DNA from: Prasinococcaceae sp. CCMP 1430
Lineage: Eukaryota > Prasinodermophyta > Palmophyllophyceae > Prasinococcales > Prasinococcaceae
Reading direction: 5' to 3'
Assembly: GCA_013416795.1 (NCBI GenBank)
Contig: RQSC01000806.1
Location: 1 to 64,000, forward strand
DNA: 64,000 bases
Shown: in pieces, positions 63,603 through 64,000 of the stretch
Position numbering within the stretch: the stretch's first letter is position 1
Layout of the letters: each line of letters opens with the position of its first letter
The notes under the pieces: model-generated
What the model saw: only the letters and a program-made list of their open reading frames with translations
Database searches by the model: none
Told to the model about the DNA's origin: nothing
Made by a program: the position numbers and the translations under genes

Positions 63603-64000
63603 ATGGGGCTCGTGAGGGCAGCGCGCGAGTTCGTGCGGCGGATGATCTCCGACGCCGAGGGGATGAAGGTGCTGCTCGTCGACAAGAGCACAGTGATGAC
63701 GGTCTCCGCGGCGTACTCGCAGTCGGAGATCCTGCAGCAGGAGGTCTTCCTCGTGGAGCAGCTGGGCGACGGCTCCGAAGAGGAGATGCGCCACATGAAG
63801 GTGCGCGCTGCGCCCGCTGTGTGCGCCGGCCGCCGCTATGCGGGAGGACGCGAGCAGCGTGGCCCGCACGCTCGAGCCTTCCTGCGCTGCGCCAAGCTGG
63901 GGCTGCCACATTTGGGATTGCGCCTCGCCCGTCTGTGGGGTGTGCGGGGCCGAGCCGAGGCGTGCCGCCCCGCGGCGTGGGGGCCGCGCGTGCGCCATCG
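63603..64000 (+). CDS. VPS45: VPS45, SM-family vesicle fusion protein (first exon, partial)
   Basis: The first exon is 63603-63800 (66 codons), ending at AAG|GTGCGC. It reads MGLVRAAREFVRRMISDAEG, then MKVLLVDKSTVMTV and YSQSEILQQEVFLVEQL, which follows VPS45 of animals and plants closely. The rest of the gene lies beyond the window or beyond the first intron. VPS45 is a Sec1/Munc18 protein that chaperones trans-Golgi/endosomal SNAREs. The sequence after 63801 is intron. Confidence 0.85.
   Translation, partial: MGLVRAAREFVRRMISDAEGMKVLLVDKSTVMTVSAAYSQSEILQQEVFLVEQLGDGSEEEMRHMKVRAAPAVCAGRRYAGGREQRGPHARAFLRCAKLGLPHLGLRLARLWGVRGRAEACRPAAWGPRVRH

Overview
This window is nuclear genomic DNA from a GC-rich eukaryote with a plastid. 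Nine gene models contain short introns with GT-AG borders (about 100-300 bp), and every splice join I propose restores a conserved reading frame. The gene set points to a green alga: an AMI1-type amidase, an RWP-RK factor, a plastid terminal oxidase, a plant-type phosphoglycolate phosphatase, a plant-like WD40-inositol 5-phosphatase, and a plastid protein whose N-terminus looks like a simple transit peptide. A GC-rich prasinophyte would fit, but the species is inference. The sequence is a draft scaffold: two N runs (41334-41863, 56924-57229) and two single Ns (762, 34798). At least the N at 34798 joins two truncated, unrelated genes.

Layout, left to right: AMI1-like amidase (+, 3 exons); WD40-inositol polyphosphate 5-phosphatase (-); unknown plastid protein (+); MutY/MUTYH DNA glycosylase (-); RNF32-like double-RING protein (-); NOSIP-like U-box protein (+); coiled-coil protein (-); formin (+); a Myb/telobox-like nuclear protein (-); a 2.4 kb gene-poor stretch with a short repeat island; a large unknown protein (+); a membrane cyclic-nucleotide phosphodiesterase with a voltage-sensor-like module (-); microsatellite-rich DNA; a lipoyl-domain exon (-) abutting a 5'-truncated RWP-RK gene (+); a secreted or membrane-targeted protein with many C-x-W-R-D-G-x-C motifs (-); phosphoglycolate phosphatase (-); a disordered protein (+); an FAD monooxygenase-like protein fused to a CS domain (-); a small ankyrin protein (+); a Nudix hydrolase (-); a cytochrome P450 (-); the CAAX protease STE24 (+); a WD40/coiled-coil protein (-); PTOX (+, cut by a gap); TEX10/IPI1 (-); an unknown three-exon protein (+); and the first exon of VPS45 (+, runs off the window).

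There are no operons. Genes mostly alternate strands, so most promoters sit between divergent genes and most 3' ends face each other across 25-360 bp. The genes mix housekeeping roles (DNA repair, ribosome assembly, vesicle fusion, prenyl-protein processing, photorespiration, plastid redox) with signalling (cyclic nucleotides, inositol phosphates, nitrogen-type transcription factor).

The most notable object is the phosphodiesterase at 30356-33637. Its S4-like helix has a basic residue at every third position from residue 247 to 268, inside a six-helix channel-like module, followed by a membrane-proximal linker and a complete class I PDE domain. Other points of interest are the FAD-CS fusion, the Trp-Arg-Asp-Gly cysteine-repeat protein, a telobox-like Myb gene with a telo-box-like promoter element, and a recurrent TGCGTTTTGA element in intergenic DNA.
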